Below are positions 10,924 to 33,660 of a DNA stretch of 64,000 nt, piece by piece. Source of the stretch: Lingula anatina (Eukaryota; Brachiopoda; Lingulata; Lingulida; Lingulidae). Each line of letters opens with the position of its first letter. Position 1 is the stretch's first letter. The DNA lies in contig NW_019775735.1 of assembly GCF_001039355.2 (NCBI RefSeq), forward strand, positions 116,194 through 180,193, in the 5' to 3' direction. Under the pieces are notes generated by a model that worked only from the letters and a program-made list of their open reading frames with translations, was not told the DNA's origin and made no database searches. The position numbers were made by a program, and so were the translations under genes.

Positions 10924-12582
10924 CGAATAGATACTATATAGGCCTATCCGAAAAACAAACTGTGGCAAAAGGGAAATGTTCAGTTCTTTGAATTATAGGA
11001 TAATAATAATCAATAGGTCGAATGTGGCTATTTTTATTGTTATCAATTTTAGATCGTTATTTTTTTTAGTTAGCATCATTTACACTAGTATATACATGTA
11101 CATTTATAAAATGTCTACAGTCTTATGCCATCTTACTAAAGACGGCTTTTACGTGATATTTTGTTTCAGTCCCAGTCCTGATTTTATGATGGGTTCATGT
11201 TTTTCAAATTAAAAAATTTTAAAACTGCGACTCTGATGGCTGACGTGGAGTTTGTAGAGAGGTTTGAGTTTGTAGACCGACAAAAAAATTCTATTGCAAC
11301 GAAAATCTTCTATGCAAGATACATGTATCCACCTTCTAAATTTGCAGACGACATCCATAGTAACATATCCCGCAAATTATCACGTGAGTGAGATCACAAA
11401 GAAATTTGCATCGCACAGCTATGTAAACAAGATAGCTCATTGTTCACAGACCGAGAGCGCGCGCGGAACGCGATTGAAAATTGTGAACACTTGAAGGGGG
11501 CTGCATTATGTCGAAATAATTTCTATTTAATTTTCTCTCACTTCGACAAAGTCACTCAAAGAGAACCGACATCGGCGACCCCGATGTTACGTTGCTATTG
11601 ACAACGCGCTCACCCTGGCCCTCCACGCCACCACGTGACCTTTTGATGTTTTGATTTATGGAATACCGATTTTTGTGATATTCGGCATACATGTGTTATT
11701 TTTATCCTTTGTTCATTACCTTTTCTCACACCTTATCTTTTCATTTTGACTCCTGCATATCAAGTTTTCGAGCTCATTTGGTGCATGTTAAGATCCAATG
11801 TCCAATTTTTCAAAATGCCTTTGGTTCAAAGAAAACATATCATGCCTATTGTAAAACATGGGTCTTTATCTAAAAGAAAATAAAATAAATAAAGCAATCA
11901 GACCGTTCATTCTGATGCATTTTCTAACAAAAATTGAGTTGAAAATATACAATTGTACAAAAGAGGTGAGCGTGTACATCATGTAGGCCTACTCCTATAC
12001 GTTTTTATTTTTCATTACAAATAGCTAATTAGACCTATAATTTTGCCATTAGTCTGCACTACATATATATTGTAAAGACTTTCCCTTCGAACCACCCAAT
12101 CCCCATACCAAACAATGTGAATATTTTACAAAATATGGATGACAACACTAAAAATTGCATAAAATAAATTTCTGAGACAGCACACACATAAACTGCCGAC
12201 GCTCACGTTTGATCACCAATATTGATAATATGTGAATGGAAGAGTAGGCCTATAGGCCAACAAGTCTAGTATACAATGTATTGTAAATATGGTGCATAGT
12301 CTTATGCGGTGTGGCCTTTGAGGTGTTTTAAGATAGGTATAAATATGGCCATATACAGGTTCATAATTACTTTCAAGTGATATGGTATATGGGGCCATCC
12401 CTTCACCACAGATCACGGAATGTTACAAAAGGGATTCCCGGTCAGGCTCCAAATATATCTCGGTCACATGGACATTCCTTTGCGAGTTGTCCTTGGCAAC
12501 GACTTAAACAAGGTCTATATGTCACTGCTACCTGAAGTCAGGGGGTAAACGTGTAGTAAAATTAAAGTCATGACAATTGTTC

Positions 12583-12700
12583 ATTTTGGCAAAAAAAAAA
12601 AAAAAAGGATTTTCCTGGCAATATTTTCATACTTACCAATGGTTAATGAACCCGTTCCTGCATTTAAAGTTAGCCGAGTTTTTTTTCTTAAAGAGTTTTT
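12583..12700 (-). repeat. Diverged copy of the interspersed repeat found at 46840-46945
   Basis: On the minus strand this matches the right part of the element at 46619-46967. Positions 12628-12650 are the exact reverse complement of 46878-46900 (23 bp), with recognisable similarity on both sides (CTAACTTTGAATG against CTAACTTTAAATG, and a CCAGGAAAATTC / CCAGGAAAATCC stretch). The terminal repeats seen in the other copy were not found here, so it is a fragment. Confidence 0.6.
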
Positions 12701-13676
12701 TTTTTTTTTTGTAATAATGTAAAAAATATGCACGATTTTGCTGCATGAGAATGAGAGAGAGAGAAAGAGGGAGAGAGAAAGAGCAGCTGAATTAATGAGA
12801 GTCAAGCACGAAGATGATTCAAACAACTGCATTCACTGTCCCGAATATTTTATTAAAACCATCGCCATAGTTTCAGGAAGCAAAATAACATATGAAAGGT
12901 CGCCCCCTCCCTTCTGCGGTTAGTGACACGCGGGGTTCTTTCTGGACGCCTTTCCAGACAGCGTGGTGCCAGAATATAGCCGCGGTAATGTGCCGTGAAG
13001 ACAACCTTCATCATTTTAATGGCCCCCAGGAATAAAATACAAAGGAAACTCAATAATGACAGGGAACTTTGATGTGTTCGCTCTAATGTTGAAAGATGGA
13101 GAGAGGATGGAAGCTGCAGGGAGAGAGTTTTTTCTTTGGGAGGGGGGGGGGGGAGGGGGGTCCAAGAGGGGAGCAATCCCGGGTCCAGTTCTCTTATTTT
13201 TTTATTTATTTTTTCAAAATGATCACAAAGTTTGATCCAGCTTGGTATGTTTGCACTTTGTATTAGGGAAATTATAAGGACATTAATATATGACCATTCT
13301 CTTTTTTTCCCTCTTTTCCCTTGTTTTCAATGAAAAATGAGCTCAGTCACCCTGCGCCCTCGCCATTCGTACTCAAGCTGAACGCGAAAAAACACACGCA
13401 CACACGCGCGAGCGCGCACATACATGTCAGCACTGTATGTTTTTTTTTCTCGGTGTTATTTCCGTATATTTAAAACAGCAGACTATCCTGTGTAGAAATA
13501 GTGATTTAATTTCACTTCTCAAAGTAAGAAGATAGCATATTATTCTATTGATCCAATGCCAACAAAAATGGAAAAGGTGATAAATCAAATGATTTAATTT
13601 AAAATAAGCTAAAACGTAACTTCAACACATCAAAGCCAATTCGTTTGAACATAGCATCCTATCTTAAATATTCTCA

Positions 13677-13677
13677 T

Positions 13678-13716
<39 letters not shown>

Positions 13717-13734
13717 TTTGTTTATTTATTTATT
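13677..13734. repeat. (ATTT)n microsatellite
   Basis: About 58 bp of ATTT tetranucleotide with one TTTG interruption. Its open translation (repeated FIYL) is not a gene. Confidence 0.95.
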
Positions 13735-14339
13735 CGTCCTTCTTGTATGCATGATGTACATGTAGGTACAATAGGACCATACTGCAAAATCGGTATGTTT
13801 GAACATCAGTGTAAATATAAGGGAATTAATTTTTAAATAGTACTTTTTATATGAAAGTATACAGATCATTTTAACGTAAATTGTCCCTGCTCAACCCGTT
13901 GAGCATAGCATGCTGAACAACTGATGCCAGTGATTTCTAAAACTCAGTAGTAAGGTAGGCTACATAGGATGCATTTTACTTCACAAATTTCTACAATCAG
14001 ATAGTAATTACACTTAAAGAAATTGCAAAGTACAGCGTCTCTGTATATTAAGGCGTAATTTTAAACGTTTTGATATGGTATAGGCATTCATTTTCTATAT
14101 CTCGGACTCACGCTTTGCTTTCTACAACTCTAGCTTTTATTTTATTACAATCACCCCACCAATGGCACTTAAATATTGCGTTAAGGACCGCAAAAGTGTC
14201 GTTTTCACTCGTTTCAGAATCCCACTATCATTTCGGCCCCGGGTTTCGACACGTCTTCATTTGTCGATGTGCATGTTTTGAAGCAATTACTGAAACGAAA
14301 TAAATCACCCTAATGTCCTGTGATATGTTGTCGCCCGGA

Positions 14340-14530
14340 ATGCATTAGGTTATTATCTGGCCTGAGTTTTTTTAATGAAAGCCCGCCATTAAAGGAGACG
14401 TATATTGAAGACCCTGGATGAGCGTTGCGCTGAGAGCGGTCTTAATTAACAGATGAGGCTATTTTTCGATGAAACAGATGACAGGTTTTCCCTCGTTATT
14501 AATTAAAGAAGAAAAAACTTTTTAAACCCA
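14340..14530. promoter_or_regulatory. GC-richer candidate regulatory islet upstream of Lox5
   Basis: A non-repetitive stretch in AT-rich surroundings with clustered transcription-factor-like words: CCATTAAAGG, CTTAATTAAC and TTATTAATTAA (homeodomain-type), and CAGATGACAGG (Meis/TGIF-type TGACAG). No coding potential. Proposed as an enhancer candidate from composition and motifs only. Confidence 0.25.
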
Positions 14531-15621
14531 ATAGAATTTTTCTTACAGGGCTGCATTGTCCGTATTAACAAGTAGTGGTGGGTGTTAATTTAACGACAAC
14601 AGTACCCTGGGAAACATCAATTCTTATTTTTCTTATTTTCTCAGACTGTGAAATAAGTTACGGCAACATATATGGCGTTCAGTATTTTCATGTGCAGATT
14701 AACGAATTCACAACACATATAAAGCTAAATCTTAAATATTATTTATATTTATGTATCTCTACTGTGCCTTTTGGATATCAATATGCATGTACATGTAAGT
14801 TGCCTAGGTTAATAAGATAATATGAAATCAAATCATTGGGCACTTTCACAGCACATTTTAATCTTGCATAAAAATATGAATTTAAGTAATTTTTTGTACT
14901 GCTTGTTGGTGTATATTTTCCTTTTTCTCTTTTTCTTTTCTTCTTCTTTTTAATCTTTTTTAATCGCCGGTTGTCATGGAGCGCCCTAATATGAGAAGAA
15001 TCTCATAAGCCACTAACTTGCAAGAAACAGTGCGTGACCTATATTTCCCGTCTCCCGAGGTAAGGAATAAGGAATTCTAATTTTGTGTGAAAACCATAAT
15101 GGGCAATGTAAAATGAGGACAGAGAGGTGTCAATGCTTGGTATATAGTGGGAAGTTAAGAATTCAATTAATAAAAAAGAGAGAAAATTGGGAGAAAAGAA
15201 AATGATAGTGTCTAAATATAATGTTGTGTTTATTTGATTATTTTACAGAATATCTTAAAAATCGATCATGTCAAAAGTCACTGATGATTTATCGTTCGTT
15301 TCTGAATATGACAGTTGAACTAAAATTACATCAAGCTGTAAGGCTACATTAATTTAATGGCGAGTTTTAAACTCAAAATAGAACCCTCTAGAAGCGTCCT
15401 TTTGTTTGTAAAGAAATTATCCAATTTTGAATAAACCAGAAAAAACAAATTGTCCGAAATGACTTTTCAGGTTTGAATTTTGGTATTCATCAAATGAGTA
15501 TGTTCTAGTTGTATAAATGCGATGGTAAAGTTTGAAAAGTTCAGTAATGTAACCCCGCGTATTTTGTCTTGGAGAGTGATGCTGAAGTCGATTTACTACA
15601 TGCATAAGACAGATGGGTCAC

Positions 15622-15623
15622 AA

Positions 15624-15666
<43 letters not shown>

Positions 15667-15711
15667 ATCAGATTAAATGTAATTGAATGAAGTTATTAAA
15701 AGTAATATCAC

Positions 15712-15742
<31 letters not shown>

Positions 15743-15744
15743 CA

Positions 15745-15780
<36 letters not shown>
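15622..15780. repeat. (AAAT)n followed by (AAT)n-(ATT)n palindromic microsatellite
   Basis: An AAAT tetranucleotide tract (about 15622-15668), then an AAT tract directly followed by ATT (15712-15780). The last pair is self-complementary and could form a long AT hairpin. Confidence 0.9.
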
Positions 15781-15782
<2 letters not shown>

Positions 15783-16144
15783 AGATGATATTGAATGACA
15801 ATAAAAGACATGATACCTCCTCAGTAGTTATTATCTCATAAATTCATTGCATCATTTCAAGTACAGAAATGACGTACTTTGGAGTGAGTGTTTACCTCGC
15901 CTTCTCCACAGCTGTTATTTCTGTTAGTTGTTTACATGTTTAGGTAAGACGGGGATTGACGTAAACTCACGTAAAAAATACTATGTTTGTTGTAACGAAC
16001 GAGAGTGACTGAAAATGGGAAAAATGAAAGTAACTCAAATCTTATTCATTTTTTTTCTTAGAAACAAAATTGTTTTTGTGCCGGGTTTTTATAAGGGGCT
16101 TCAGCACAATTAGAAAAATGCTTCTTAATTCGCAAGGGCATATT

Positions 16145-16193
16145 CACACACACACACGCGCGCGCGCGCGCGCGCGCGCGCACACACACACAT

Positions 16194-16225
<32 letters not shown>
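16145..16225. repeat. (CA)n(CG)n(CA)n microsatellite
   Basis: Alternating purine-pyrimidine DNA over about 80 bp, with a (CG) core of about 24 bp flanked by CA tracts. Sequences of this type can adopt Z-DNA. Confidence 0.95.
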
Positions 16226-16227
<2 letters not shown>

Positions 16228-16439
16228 GGAAATACTAGAAATGCACTCACCGAACCTTTTTCTACCCCGACTTAGGTACAAATATATAAATTTGTCATAG
16301 AGTGTTATCAGAATTGCCCCAAACCTCACTAATTTCCTTTAATCATCAGGATAAATTTACGCCGGGTCGTTCCATGCATTAATTTCCCTTCTTTTTCATG
16401 ACTTTCCCCAAACCAAGAAACAACAATTCGAATAAAAAC

Positions 16440-16690
16440 TCGGTGAGTAGCCGTGATAGTAGATATCGTTGCTACACAAAGAGCGTTCATTACCGGGTAA
16501 AGAGGCACACAATAGAGATTGAATGAATCAAAGGGCCGCCGAAAATTATCAAATTTGAAAGTAATGCTCTACACGGACGATTTACGACCCTCAAAGAGGT
16601 CGAGGAACATACGCGCTTCCCTTGGTCTGCGCTAGACGCGCTCCTGTGTGTTTTAGACTTCGGGTCAGCGTGCGAGTTGTACTTGTATCC
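16440..16690. promoter_or_regulatory. GC-richer candidate regulatory islet 1.8 kb upstream of Lox5
   Basis: Non-repetitive, CpG-containing DNA in AT-rich surroundings. Words of interest are CATTACCGGG, GAATGAATCAAAG, ACGATTTACGAC (posterior-Hox/Cdx-like TTTACG) and a GCGCTAGACGCGC near-palindrome. No homologous protein is visible. Candidate cis-regulatory element of Lox5. Confidence 0.3.
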
Positions 16691-17700
16691 CCAAGTTTCT
16701 TGTTTGTTTTAATTAAGTTAAAAAGTGATCAGCTCAGACCAGCAGAAGTCAGCCGTTCTCCCATTAACAGCGGTTAGGCTATGTGGATTAATTTCTGCCG
16801 TTTGAGCCTTTAAGATCAAAGTCTGAAGCAGTTTATTTGAAAGTATGCAATTCATCTCTTTTCGACCAACCGCCGAAGAACGATTTTGTCTTTCTTTGGG
16901 TAACTTTTGTTTTATTTTCTCTGTGTTTTAGTTTTTTATCAATTATCTCAAATTCATTCACTGGAGATGATTTTACTTTAAGGCATCTATTTCACGATAA
17001 AACAATTGTAATATATAATCCAAAAAATAAAAACTAAATAATAATAATAAAGGGAAAATGTACTTAAGTTTACAGCACAGCCAATTCAGTTCACACAATG
17101 TATTCAAATTTTTTATTTTGAAAAGATTCATCAAATTTGTTTTTATTTTGAATAAATAGGTCTATTTTACCAGTTACCGTGTAGATGCAAATGGCATATG
17201 TACATATCTCAGCCTTGTTAGCGAAGTCTGTGGAATAAATACAACGTATTTCTCTCTCTCTCTCTCAAAATACATATACAGATTGCGCTCTCAGTGAAAT
17301 ATCCTTTACTATCTTCAGTACATAAAAAGTATAAAACAGGTACCCAGAAGTCAAATTTATTACGTTTGATTTTCTTTCGGGCTCAAATTTAAAGAGCTCG
17401 ATCAATGGTGTCCCTATGCACATTTCTCCATATTAAAATAATATTTCTGGATTAGTAAGTCAATTTCTGTATTGACAAAATCCCTTGTATGAAGGCCTAG
17501 GTATGATACCAAAATAAATATTACATTTTAAAGGTGGAACACCTGAAGGAAGAACTCATAATACTTTGAATAACTGATATTGCCAAAAATATATTTTTGC
17601 TAATACCCAAGTTCATTAAGCCGACATGATCGTTGTTAAAGTAAGAAGCACGTTTACCGCGTACACGTTCTTATAAGCATGGGTTGGAGATTATGTCTGG

Positions 17701-17738
<38 letters not shown>

Positions 17739-18300
17739 AGAACACAGACAGAGAATCAGACAGATAGAGGATCAAACTCTCATCAGATCATCTGTTACTC
17801 ACAAGCCATCGCCAAACCCCTAGTCCTATACGTCCATGGAGACTTTCCAATATTAGTCCAATTTAGTCTAATCAACGCAGTCAGGTTTTAAAAGATTGCC
17901 CTCATGACCATTCAAAACCCAGTCGCTTTCCTGTGGACGTCTTGAGACTGCCTAGTAGATTGGGAATTAATTTGAGAAACAGCGAGAGAATGTGCCTATG
18001 TTATGAAATGGGAGAAATAAAAGCGCCATAATGCTATCCACTATATCATGTTTATTGCCATTTGGCTTTCAAAGTTTAATCATTGCTCGCCGTGTCAAAG
18101 GAAAACGAAGGATACACATATACGCTTGTAAATCATGCTTGCTTTTCATTAAAGAAACAACGAATTTTTTATCCATTTCATAAATGAAGCATTTTCGCTC
18201 TCCTTGGGGGGAAGGGGGTATGAAGACAGTGGGCCGTGACATTGCAAATCCTTCTAGCGATCATAATGAATGCCGCGAACGTCATGGAAAGCTGCGCGTT

Positions 18301-18418
18301 GATTGGAGCATGGCGTCACGTGACCCCAGATTGGTGTTGGATATAACGATGGTTTTAGGTTGATGCTTAAAAGCACATTGAGCCTCGCTACAAATCATTT
18401 GCAAATCGTCGAGGTATT
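18301..18418 (+). promoter_or_regulatory. Lox5 proximal promoter / 5' UTR
   Basis: GATTGG (18301-18306, CCAAT-box type) stands 10 bp before CACGTG (18317-18322, within GTCACGTGAC, an 8-bp-plus palindromic E-box). A second GATTGG follows in CCCAGATTGGTG. Nearer the start are CTACAAATCA (18388-18397) and the octamer palindrome ATTTGCAAAT (18397-18406). The Scr promoter shares the GATTGG plus CACGTGAC pair and the CTACAAATCA word. NF-Y and USF-type factors bind such boxes in vertebrate Hox4-group promoters. Action here is inferred. Confidence 0.5.
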
Positions 18419-28208
<9,790 letters not shown>

Positions 28209-28847
28209 TTGAGAGAGGGCCATGACATTTGACCCCGATCATTACCAAAGTTAGAACAACTGTTTAGTCGACATTGGAGTGTGTTTGGCAGCAGATCATC
28301 AAAAGACCAAAGAATCAAAATCTACCAGTGTTTCTGTGAAACAGATTTGACGAGGCAATGTGAAAAAAGTCTGGCGGACCCTTTCTGAGAAAGAGAACGT
28401 AGCATTTGTTATTAACCTGACTAGAAGTTTGACTTCTATTGCATGTGCATCTTGCAGAAGGAATGTGGATTGCGACCTATGTACGGCAGGGTGTCGTTAT
28501 ATGTCGTAAAATTGGCAGGATGAGCAGAGAAAACACGCAAGCACAAATACTCACGTGCAGGTTGTCTCTCGCACGTCAAATGCGAAACAAACGCTGTATA
28601 ATACTAACTTTGACCTTGACATTTGACACAATCTTGACATCATATACGACCTTCATCTTTATATTGACAAGTTAGCTAAAACCAAGAAAAGTAGGAAAAA
28701 TCCCTTTCGACAATAGATTTTTTATCCAAGTGTGAAAAGTATGAAATAAGTTTTTTTTTTATTAATGAGTTGATCAAAAGGTTTTGATAGTTATAATGTT
28801 ATTCTTCAGGGTAGACATTGGTAATAATCACATAACATTTAAATAAA
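28209..28847 (+). terminator. Lox5 3' UTR with polyadenylation signal
   Basis: After the TAA at 28206-28208 the first clear AATAAA is at 28842-28847, which gives a 3' UTR of about 0.64 kb. Later AATAAA words exist, so longer forms are possible. Confidence 0.5.
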
Positions 28848-30143
28848 GCTTAAGCAAGTCTTAAGAGCAGATTAAAGAGTTATACATATTGGATTAATTT
28901 AAATTAGCTACCCGCGGTAATTTTTTACCCTATATTTCAATGCCGATATAGGACGGCATGTTATGGTTGACTTTTTTATTAGAATGTGAAAATGGAGAGT
29001 AGACTAAGTAGAAATATTTGCTGATGCCATCAATGGTGCTTTTTATTTTGTTTATTACAAGGGTAAAATAATTTGGGAAATAAGTCCACTTCTCTATGTC
29101 GTACATGATAGTCTGTTTATTCTAAGAAATATCACTGACATTAAGAGTTGGAAAAATAGCAAGGTATATTTTGATAACAGTTCGAAGACGCGGGAATCAA
29201 CAGAATGAATAGTTTTTATGCTTTGGAGTGTATTTCTTGGTACCACATTTTCTTCAGGTAAGCAACCATTTTCATACCTGCTGTGTACGATCGTATTAAC
29301 TACATCCCAGATATATTAATCAGTATTTTCTGTTTTATCAATGTTGGGATATAAGACATGACTATGGCGTTATTTCAATACAGAAGACACAATTATGATA
29401 CAGTAATGATCCAGATCGGCAAGGAATCAGCGCACATAATATGGCGAGTTTAACTAGCCTAGACAGTCACTGTTAAAGGCATTTGCAGTGTAACTGCTTC
29501 CATTACTTTAATATGACATAAGCTACCACCCTCTTTGGTGTGCTCTTGGTGTATAGAATTACGGCATTTTTGAAAAAAAAAAAACATGTTTTATTGTAGT
29601 AGATGTGAATCTGTGTATTTGATTTTTATTATCATTGTTGCCAATGTGGTGCTATATTTTCTAGGTATGCCATGAAAACCAACGGGATCTAACACTACAG
29701 AAAATAGACACAGTAAATTAAAATATGGATTTTGCCAAAATAATAGAGCAATCCAACACAAAACATGGCGATAATTGTATCTAGGTTACATACATTCTGT
29801 GCAATGTGGTGTGTTGAACAAGCGTTAGGACATTTGACTCACTGCCTTCAAGTTGGGTTTATTGCGCTGTGAAGTAAGTGCTAGGCCTATTGACGTCTAT
29901 GTTTAGGTTCTTATAGGTAACCTTGGCATCGATGTTGCATGGAGTCTTTTAGAATGATTATTTACGAGTTACAATAATTGCTAGTATTTCTCTCATTATT
30001 TATAGCATAATTCTAAGTCATATTTGTTTTCACGCAATATTCAAAGTATTCATCTAGGACTTCTTTTGCTACTGAGGAAACAAAGATCGCCAAGATATCT
30101 GTAAAAGGCTACCCGGCTATTAATTTTTTAAAAAATTATTACA

Positions 30144-30200
<57 letters not shown>

Positions 30201-31399
30201 TCATAAAATGAATGAAAGAGGGGGGGTCTTAGTTCCACAGATATCAGTTTGGTGTTCGGTGTCATAAAAGGGCATTACACGTATTATAGATATTATAACA
30301 CATTACATACAATAGCAAATTGAGGTGCCGTATACTTCAATGTTCTTCCCCCATATTGTTTTTTTAAATGCGGGTAAACAGAAAGGCCAGCGCTTTCCAT
30401 CGATACTTCACTTCATGTTGTGATTGATGTCTCAGTCCTTTATATTTTTTTCTTTTATTTTTTCAGCGTGAATGTGACGTATTTCATCAGTGAATGTTTT
30501 TTTTAATTGAGGTTTTCGTGTCTTATCGGTTATATTTATTATTCAAGGGGCACTAATGGACAGACTTGGGGGCTGTTTATGATAGATGGGGGTTCGGGTG
30601 GGTATGGGTGGGGGTGGGGGTTCATGAACTCATCGGTGGCCAACTGCTGGAATATTGTACAGAGTCAATGTTATTCATATTGTGTGTTATATGATACTCT
30701 TAAATGGGGATTCAAATGTGAAAATAAGTAAATAAAATACGATGATTAACAGAGAACAAGTGTATTTCTATTTATTTACTTCAATGTAGGAATTAATGGT
30801 TTGAATTCGGACTAGCACAGTTTGCCAAAAAAAAAAAAAAAAAAAAAAATGAACAAATATTTTTGAATCGAGAGCGAGTAAAACCATTCCATTTTTTTCA
30901 TAAGACAAATGTCAGCGAAAACAAATGTTTTCTAAATTTCGATACTTAGATTTATGAAATAACGAAGAAAAATATATAGACATATTGGAACATATCTTTC
31001 TAATAATGATTTAATTGCTTAATTCTGGTGCATTTTATTGATCCTATTTATCGGTTTGGCAATTTGAAGCAATAAAGATAAAATTGGGTTTAAGGCATTC
31101 TTTTTACTGCTCGGACTTTGCATACGAGTTTTTGATTCACAAGAAACAGGTAAATGACATTAATTGCTACAAATCTTCTTCTTAAGAAACATAATGGCGG
31201 GTAATATCGCACACAGGAGCGTCCCAGTGACCCTGTACCTTCTCTTCTTTTTTTTTCTTTTTGGGAGGAATACAAGTGGCAACCAGAAGGCAGAAACACA
31301 TTGGGGGGAAAGGCGTCCGTTACATCCAGGCTCTGGTTACGCTTGAATTCCACCTCTTCCACGAAACATATCATAAATATCGCGAAGGCAAGTGTTTTT

Positions 31400-31690
31400 C
31401 TCATGTCTTTTGATGAATACTCGGACTCGGCATTTCTCCGTGCAACGCCGTTACACAGGCCGTTGGCAGCTTAAGATGGTTTTGCTGCCATGAATCTGGA
31501 TAAAAGGGTGCTTTTACTCCTTCTCCATTCCACGCGGTAAAAGTGAATGTAATGGTGCCATGGCCTGGGTTCTTTTCGCCCTGTTGGCTGCAACGAGTTC
31601 CTCTCGCGTTTCGCACTCCGCGGTAATATATATTAAGGTTTCTATGTCGACGCGGGAATATTTATATTATTTATGGGGCTTTTCTGTTGA
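31400..31690. promoter_or_regulatory. CpG-containing candidate element downstream of Lox5
   Basis: GC-richer than its surroundings, ending in an ATTTATATTATTTATGGGGC segment with Hox/Cdx-like TTTATGG words and CpG-containing flanks such as GTCGACGCGGG. Minus-strand open frames (31616-31401 and 31404-31090) overlap it but show no known domain. Candidate enhancer only. Confidence 0.25.
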
Positions 31691-33499
31691 TCGTCATTCC
31701 ACGGAGCTGTTTTGAGGTGGGTTGGACGGGAGTTTTTTATTCGCTAGGGGCAACTGAGGCTAAACGCACAGATGGTGCCTTCAATGCGCGGTCTGAACCC
31801 TGCGTATATTTTCGGGGAGCGATTTAAAGAATGTTCGGTTATTCCGCTTAAGCTATTGCACGAAACTCGAGCAAATATTATGAGCTTCTTTCGCATAGTC
31901 ACATTTTTTAGTTTCAGAAATATTACAGAGGACTTTAACTTATCTACCAATCCAAAAAGAAAATTCAAGAAAGCGGCTGAAAATATTTCTTAAAAAGAAA
32001 GTAACTTTGAAATTCGAGACATCCAAAAGAACGGGAAAGTGGATATAACTACAGATTCTTTCATCTTCGATTTCAATATATCAAAAATTGGCCCTTCAGT
32101 AGTAAATTTACTATACCTTATTGAATTATCTGTTTATGAACTTAAATAAAGAATATTAACAGATGCCACACGAATACCGCAACTTTTATTTAAAACCCTT
32201 GGTCTCTTTGGATGCCGCTTATCTTAAAGGTTTGAGTGAGAGAAAATAAGCCTACAAGACAGTATTTTGACCTCAGTAACTTTTATCATCCGCAATTCCA
32301 TAGAAATAATGTCAAAAATAAAAGTGACTGAGACGGCTTTTTAAACACATTTCGAAACATAGACCAAAATTAAAATAAATAATTTATCTAAGTCAGCTTT
32401 GTTGGGAATGGGTGAGGGGCATTCAACGGAAAAGCCACAAAACATTGATAATAATGCGACAGGAAGAAGAAAAATAACACGAAAACTTACAATAATGCTA
32501 ATACCGATACGACCAAGAGGTCTTATTAGCTCCCCAATCTGAAACGCCAACACTAACACAAAACAAGCAACACTCAACATGACATAACTCACCAAAAATG
32601 ACAAAATAACCATCAAGTTTACAATCAAAGCTAATCTGGTGTACGCCAGCCATTAATAAATCTGTACAGAGGCAGAACTTACAGAGATGCTCGTGAGTGT
32701 TATAAGTATAATCGAGTGCTATAAAGCCACCATTAAGGAACCACCATACATTAGACTAATGTTTTGTTGTTCTTACACTACATAGATTACTGGTCTTACT
32801 ACCATTAATGTAAGTGGGGAGAGGGGGAGTGAAATTCAAAGATATATTGAACAGAGTTCTTGAATGTTGAACAGAGTTGTTGTTTTTATGTTGGGATTCA
32901 ATGCATATTTTTCACTTCTTTCGTCTTTCTTTTTTATTTTGTTTGGAAAACATGAATGGTAATTATTGAACTCTACGTCAAATCACTGAAACTTAAGGGG
33001 ATAATATCTTTAAGGTTTTAAAAATGCAGTACTTACTTACTTATCAAAAAAAGACTACTATTAACAACGAAAATTTAGATTACCAAAAAACATACTAAGG
33101 ACTATAATCAGCAAATGGCCGTGAACTTTTTGCTTAGTCAGGAAAGAAACCAAGTATTCATGTGGAAGATATTGTTCCCGGTTTTTCGAAGAGGTCTATA
33201 ATTATAGAGGTATTTAAAATATACTAAAATTTTTGTGACTTTTTAAAGGCCGTTTTCATTAGGCATTTTATCAATTGTGTTTTTTTACGTTAAATTACCA
33301 AGCTAAATACCCTTTAAGCGATAAAAAGGGGGTTTCCTTTACAGTTAATTTTCATGCACAAATCGATTAACTTTTTGTCGAGACCCTTACTTCTATGAAC
33401 AAAATAACTGACTTGAATTACATTACTTTTCGGTACCATGAAACAAATAAAATTTCATTTTTTTTGGCTAATTTTTACTCAATCTAAAACATCCAATGA

Positions 33500-33660
33500 A
33501 TCCCAGAAACCGATCCAGGTGACCAATTTACGCCCTGCGGAAGAAATGCCAAGTCCGATGATTGACAGTTTTTAAGGAGTTATGGACTATATTATGGGTG
33601 ACACCGCGGCTTCTAAGAGTGGTAAAAGCATTACGAGCCAGGAAGCCGGTCCATTAACGT
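33500..33660. promoter_or_regulatory. Islet with canonical Pbx-Meis composite site
   Basis: TGATTGACAG (33559-33568) is the exact composite site bound by PBC (Pbx/Exd) with Meis/Prep/Hth, the Hox cofactors. It stands in a GC-richer stretch also holding CCAATTTACGCCC and a CCATTAACG homeodomain-type word. Such sites are common in Hox auto- and cross-regulatory enhancers. The factor binding is inferred. Confidence 0.45.

Larger units (their letters stand above)
9001..18300. other. WDSUB1-Lox5 intergenic region
   Basis: No homeobox, hexapeptide or other recognisable coding sequence is seen on either strand, so the expected Hox neighbour Antp is absent here. The region is AT-rich with long microsatellites: (ATT)n about 10827-10922, (ATTT)n about 13677-13734, (AAAT)n about 15622-15668, (AAT)n/(ATT)n about 15712-15780, (CA)n(CG)n(CA)n about 16145-16225 and (GA)n about 17702-17734. 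It also has a poly-G run (10495-10514), one MITE-like element and several GC-richer islets listed separately. Confidence 0.6.

Noticed and set aside
31090-31404. Minus-strand frame starting with a signal-peptide-like MRKTLAFAIFMICF
   Set aside because: Beyond the first 20 residues it has no domain and no supporting splice structure; chance is more likely.
32341-32628. 95-codon hydrophobic minus-strand frame
   Set aside because: The hydrophobic translation is what T-rich DNA gives by chance; no splice sites, neighbours or family resemblance support it.
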